Positions 61,163-64,000 of a stretch of 64,000 nucleotides of DNA are shown here, piece after piece (positions within the stretch are counted from its first letter, which is position 1; every line of letters begins with the position of its first letter). Under the pieces are notes generated by a model. That model saw only the letters and a list, made by a program, of their open reading frames with translations, was not told the origin of the DNA and made no database searches. The position numbers were made by a program, and so were the translations under genes. Source of the DNA: an uncultured bacterium (GTDB lineage: Bacteria > Vulcanimicrobiota > Xenobia > Xenobiales > Xenobiaceae); assembly GCA_934621605.1 (NCBI GenBank), contig CAKTUZ010000001.1:62001-126000 (forward strand), read 5' to 3'.

Positions 61163-62911
61163 ATGTTATTAAATCGCTTATCTGAACACAGCCGTTTCTT
61201 TTTGTCGCTTTTTCTTTCAATCTTTTTACTGTTTATTTTGGTAAATATGCAATCGGCGTCGGCTCAAAGTGCCGATGAAGAGCCTAACCCGGCTCCGACT
61301 GCAGCTGTAGACTTAAAAAAGAGCAAAATAAGTTTTATTTCTAAGGTTGAATTGCCCAGTGGTTTGGCTGATGAAGAGGCTAAAAGTCAGGCCTATGAAA
61401 TTGCCGAACTGGAAGGCTTATACCAAATAGCTAAAAGTTCCTTAAATTCTAAAGACAGGGAAAAGAATTCCATAAATTGGGATTTGCGCTCCGGAGGATG
61501 TCAATATCTTAATTGGTTGGCCAGAGCTAAATTTAATCGTCAGTCTCCCAGTAGCGGAAGTGTCAGCGTCAAGGTGACTGATGAATCGTGGCTTAGCTAC
61601 AAATCGCAAGCTTATAAAACGAAGCGCTTGCTTTATAGAAAAGATATAGATGGCGATAGGGTAGAGGAGCGCATCTATTTAGATGGCAATTCCGGTTTGG
61701 AAATTAAGCGTGGCCAGCGCTTAATAGGAGCACTTTATCCTTTGAGCTCTTTCCAAGCTTTTAGCCTAGATGAACAGACGAGTGCGGCCTTGGATTTACC
61801 TTCGCCTAATTTTATTTGTTACAACTCCATAAGTTCCATAAAGAATGCTACTCTCAAGGGTGATATTCTCTCTTTGGAAGTTGTTTTAGATATGCGTGAA
61901 TCGATCTATGGCTTAGCTGGTTTTCGTCGCTTAGTTAATAAAACGTACGATTTGCAAATAGCTAAAGACGATCGCTCTCCTTTTGTCAATATTGTTGATC
62001 CCATAGGAAATAAAATATCTAGCGTTAAGCAAGTTCCTTTGCGTGGTACTATCGATGCTCCGGCCGGTATTCTCAGTGCATCCTTAACTATTAACGGAGA
62101 AAAGCTTTGGAATACTCCTTTAGGTTTGCAAATTGCCGATTTAGAAATAGATCTTTGTGTAGATCTTAAGCCGGGAACTAACAAAATTGAAATAGATGTA
62201 GCCGATTTAGAAGGACGCAAACTTAAAAAAACTTTTGAACTATACGCTGTCGCTTCCAATCAAGGAACGAAAACCAGAACTTTAATTGTCGGCCCCAACT
62301 ATGATTTAAGTGATGTCTCTAATAGCCAAAAATCTATGCAAGTACGCCAAGCTTTTATAGAGCGTGGTTTTAGTGTTAAAACTTTGCCCGGAGCAGAGGC
62401 TAAAGCTGAAAATATTAAGAAGTCTCTGGAAAATATAAGAGCTTCCTGCAATTCTTCCGATTTGGTAGTGCTTTATTTAATTGGCAATTTCAATTTTGAC
62501 GGCAAAAAGTTGGCTTTTGTCAGCAGTGACGAAAAGGAAAACTTTAGTATAACTTTCGACTATTTGCGCCAATATCAGCAATCTTTGCCCGGTGCCCGTT
62601 TTATGCTTATTTGGGATGTAAAATCTTCGCAAGTGAAGAATTTGCCCAGCCAATCAGATAAAAACAATGTCTTGGTTGCCAGCCAATTAGATAGTAGCTC
62701 TTGTACTGCTTTAATTTATGGTACTGCTGATTCAAGTAAAGGCAATTCAGATAGCGGTTTGACAGATTTATTTTTAGATAGTCTTAACCAAGCTGAAAGC
62801 GATCTTTTCCAGGCTGTACGGCTCACTTATCCGTTGCTGTGCTCGCAAGAACTTAATAAAGCTAAGCGTGAGAAGAAAGCAATTTCTTTGCCTATATTTA
62901 TTTCGTTATAG
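61163..62911 (+). CDS. Secreted protein with degenerate caspase-like domain
   Basis: The signal peptide covers about residues 1-35 (basic start, long hydrophobic segment, Ala-Gln-like end). Residues 40-270 are unrecognised. Residues 275-360 look like an Ig-type beta sandwich (VPLRGTIDAPAGI, then INGEKLWNTPL, then LKPGTNKIEIDVADLEGRKLK). The last 210 residues resemble a peptidase C14 (caspase) fold: RTLIVGPNYD, FIERGFSVKTLPGAEA, DLVVLYLIGNF, and ARFMLIWDVKSS. The catalytic His (usually in GHG) is replaced within IGNFNFDG, and the Cys (usually in DACRS-type) by WDVKSS, so it should lack protease activity. Co-directional with the exported PNP. Confidence 0.7.
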   Translation: MLLNRLSEHSRFFLSLFLSIFLLFILVNMQSASAQSADEEPNPAPTAAVDLKKSKISFISKVELPSGLADEEAKSQAYEIAELEGLYQIAKSSLNSKDREKNSINWDLRSGGCQYLNWLARAKFNRQSPSSGSVSVKVTDESWLSYKSQAYKTKRLLYRKDIDGDRVEERIYLDGNSGLEIKRGQRLIGALYPLSSFQAFSLDEQTSAALDLPSPNFICYNSISSIKNATLKGDILSLEVVLDMRESIYGLAGFRRLVNKTYDLQIAKDDRSPFVNIVDPIGNKISSVKQVPLRGTIDAPAGILSASLTINGEKLWNTPLGLQIADLEIDLCVDLKPGTNKIEIDVADLEGRKLKKTFELYAVASNQGTKTRTLIVGPNYDLSDVSNSQKSMQVRQAFIERGFSVKTLPGAEAKAENIKKSLENIRASCNSSDLVVLYLIGNFNFDGKKLAFVSSDEKENFSITFDYLRQYQQSLPGARFMLIWDVKSSQVKNLPSQSDKNNVLVASQLDSSSCTALIYGTADSSKGNSDSGLTDLFLDSLNQAESDLFQAVRLTYPLLCSQELNKAKREKKAISLPIFISL

Positions 62912-62934
62912 TTTGCTTGCCAAAAGCTATTTAT

Positions 62935-62976
62935 AAAAAAGCAGAACTTATCCGGTGATAAGTTCTGCTTTTTTTG
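62935..62976. terminator. Bidirectional terminator
   Basis: AAAAAAGCAGAACTTATC and its reverse complement flank CGGT; T tracts are present on both sides. It serves the convergent pseudo-caspase and tcdA genes. Confidence 0.92.
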
Positions 62977-63004
62977 AGTTGGATACTTTATGTTCCAATA
63001 AAAA

Positions 63005-63895
63005 CTACGGCAAAAACGACTCGGCCCCTAAAGGAGCTTGCAAAATAAGTTTTACTATTTGTTGGGCGGCGGCTAAGCCAAAAGCCCCAGTTACGAAGCT
63101 GGAAGTACCGCAAGGTGGAGCATGTCTACCCTGTCCGGAAATGAAATTCTCCACATCTTCGTAAATGTCGCCATCTTCATGTTCGGCTACAGAATTTGCT
63201 GAACTTTTTACAATTTCTTCTTCACTGCAGATTTTATCTAAAAGTGAACTCCAATCTGCTTCAAACGGCTTTATGGGATTTTCTTCCGAATAGACAGCTG
63301 GTATATGAAATGACTTATTGGAAGGGAAAGCATAGTCGCGACGCAATTTTTTGCGAATGCGCAAAGCCATGGGATCGACTTTGGTGTTGCTCAAGTCACA
63401 AACTTTAATGCGCGTAGGATCTATTTTTCCGCCGGCGCCGGTAGAAGTTACGATGGCAATTTTGTGCTCGTGGGCATAATTTAGTAAATGACATTTGTAA
63501 GTAATATTGTCTATGCAATCCAAAACCAAGTCGGGCTCAATTTGCCAAAATTTTTCTGCAGTAGCCGGGGAATAGACAAGTTTGAGAGCTTCTATTTGAG
63601 CCCAAGGATTTATTTGACGTAAACGAGCAGCCATCACTTCGGCTTTGCTTTGGCCAACTGTGTTATGTAAGCAAGGAAGCTGGCGATTTATATTGCTGGG
63701 GTTGATCGTATCAAAATCTACTAAAGTAAGTTTACCTATAGCACTTCGAGCCAAAGCTTCTCCGGCCCAGGAACCGACCCCGCCGACGCCCACCACTGCG
63801 ACGTGCGCGCTTTCTAACTTATGAAAACTTTCCAAGCCTACCAAGCGAATGAGGCGTTCGAAAAAGCAAATTTTTTGAGGATCTAACTCTTTCAT
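63005..63895 (-). CDS. tcdA: tRNA t6A dehydratase TcdA (ThiF family)
   Basis: E1-like enzyme that cyclises t6A37 in tRNA to ct6A. The nucleotide-binding loop VVGVGGVGSWAGEALARS lies near residues 34-51, the Arg motif in DINxxNINRQLP near 70, and the metal-binding and catalytic parts in VLDCIDNITYK and TGAGGKIDPTRIKVCDLSNTK. Length 296 is typical. An acidic insertion (EHEDGDIYEDVE-type) lies near residue 240. It follows a gene cut by the window edge by eight bases, so the two are probably co-transcribed. Confidence 0.92.
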   Translation of the reverse strand: MKELDPQKICFFERLIRLVGLESFHKLESAHVAVVGVGGVGSWAGEALARSAIGKLTLVDFDTINPSNINRQLPCLHNTVGQSKAEVMAARLRQINPWAQIEALKLVYSPATAEKFWQIEPDLVLDCIDNITYKCHLLNYAHEHKIAIVTSTGAGGKIDPTRIKVCDLSNTKVDPMALRIRKKLRRDYAFPSNKSFHIPAVYSEENPIKPFEADWSSLLDKICSEEEIVKSSANSVAEHEDGDIYEDVENFISGQGRHAPPCGTSSFVTGAFGLAAAQQIVKLILQAPLGAESFLP

Positions 63896-63903
63896 CTCTA
63901 ATT

Positions 63904-64000
63904 TTAATTAGCCTCTTGAGATAGCTCTTCTAAATTTAAAGGACGGCGCCCTAAGTAAAAGCGGGGTATATGCATAGGTAGATTAGTTAAAACCTCATAG
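63904..64000 (-). CDS. C-terminal fragment of a gene cut by the window
   Basis: The minus strand is open from the window edge to a stop at 63904-63906, reading a 32-residue end with PMHIPRFYLGRRPLNLEEL. Too little is present to name the family. The close spacing to tcdA supports a real gene. Confidence 0.55.
   Translation of the reverse strand, partial: YEVLTNLPMHIPRFYLGRRPLNLEELSQEAN

Overview
The window is the replication-origin neighbourhood of a bacterial chromosome that is AT-rich (roughly 40% GC by eye). Genes lie mostly on the minus strand left of about 22.3 kb and mostly on the plus strand right of about 23.1 kb, as expected on either side of oriC. The order rpmH-rnpA-yidD-yidC-jag-mnmE-mnmG on one arm and dnaA-dnaN-recF-gyrB-gyrA on the other is the classic origin layout. 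WhiA, a short signal-less YidC, a Jag/KhpB protein and a DnaA-trio element point to the Terrabacteria side of the bacterial tree. Twin PilT ATPases and several lipoproteins are also present. I cannot name the phylum from the window alone; the many lineage-specific proteins suggest a poorly studied group.

Region by region. 0.2-9 kb: dnaJ and grpE on the minus strand, two poorly characterised envelope proteins, RNase P RNA, a lipoprotein metallopeptidase of M30 type, a membrane protein and a YchF-type GTPase. 9-12 kb: glycogen debranching enzyme, then a long AT-rich spacer with one parS-like site. 12-22.3 kb (minus): DUF362 ferredoxin-like protein, a spacer with DnaA boxes, rsmG, parB (no parA next to it), a plus-strand lipoprotein, mnmG, mnmE, jag, yidC, yidD, rnpA and rpmH. 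22.3-26 kb: the origin proper, with DnaA boxes upstream of dnaA and a perfect six-unit DnaA-trio between dnaA and dnaN. 26-28.3 kb: tRNA-Arg, tadA, two tRNA-Ser genes, SRP RNA and an M23 peptidase. 28.4-40.4 kb: a DUF4870 protein, a DciA-like helicase loader with a zinc ribbon, recF, a glycosyltransferase, gyrB and two tandem gyrA genes. 40.4-47 kb: whiA, two pilT-type ATPases, a YihY/BrkB membrane protein, a DUF3089 hydrolase and truD. 47-52 kb: a structured leader RNA and a 1419-residue P-loop ATPase distantly like BrxC. 52-55.6 kb: ftsA, nrdR and a purine/pyrimidine nucleoside phosphorylase pair. 56-64 kb: a degenerate histidyl-tRNA-synthetase-like protein with a 590-residue disordered tail, a small zincin, an apparently exported second purine nucleoside phosphorylase, a secreted pseudo-caspase-like protein and TcdA, then the 3' end of one more gene cut by the window edge.

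The genes mostly serve replication and chromosome upkeep (DnaA, DnaN, RecF, DciA, gyrase, ParB/parS), tRNA maturation and modification (RNase P RNA and protein, MnmE/MnmG, TadA, TruD, TcdA), membrane insertion (YidC, YidD, SRP RNA) and nucleoside salvage. The observations most worth following are: two tandem GyrA proteins of which the first naturally lacks the C-terminal DNA-wrapping domain; islands packed with the motif TGTCAG (often within the 9-mer palindrome TGTCNGACA) that run through conserved coding sequence; the structured RNA before the giant ATPase; the exported purine nucleoside phosphorylase with an Asn-to-Asp change in its base-binding pocket; the HisRS-like protein lacking catalytic motifs; and a bipartite or tripartite origin.
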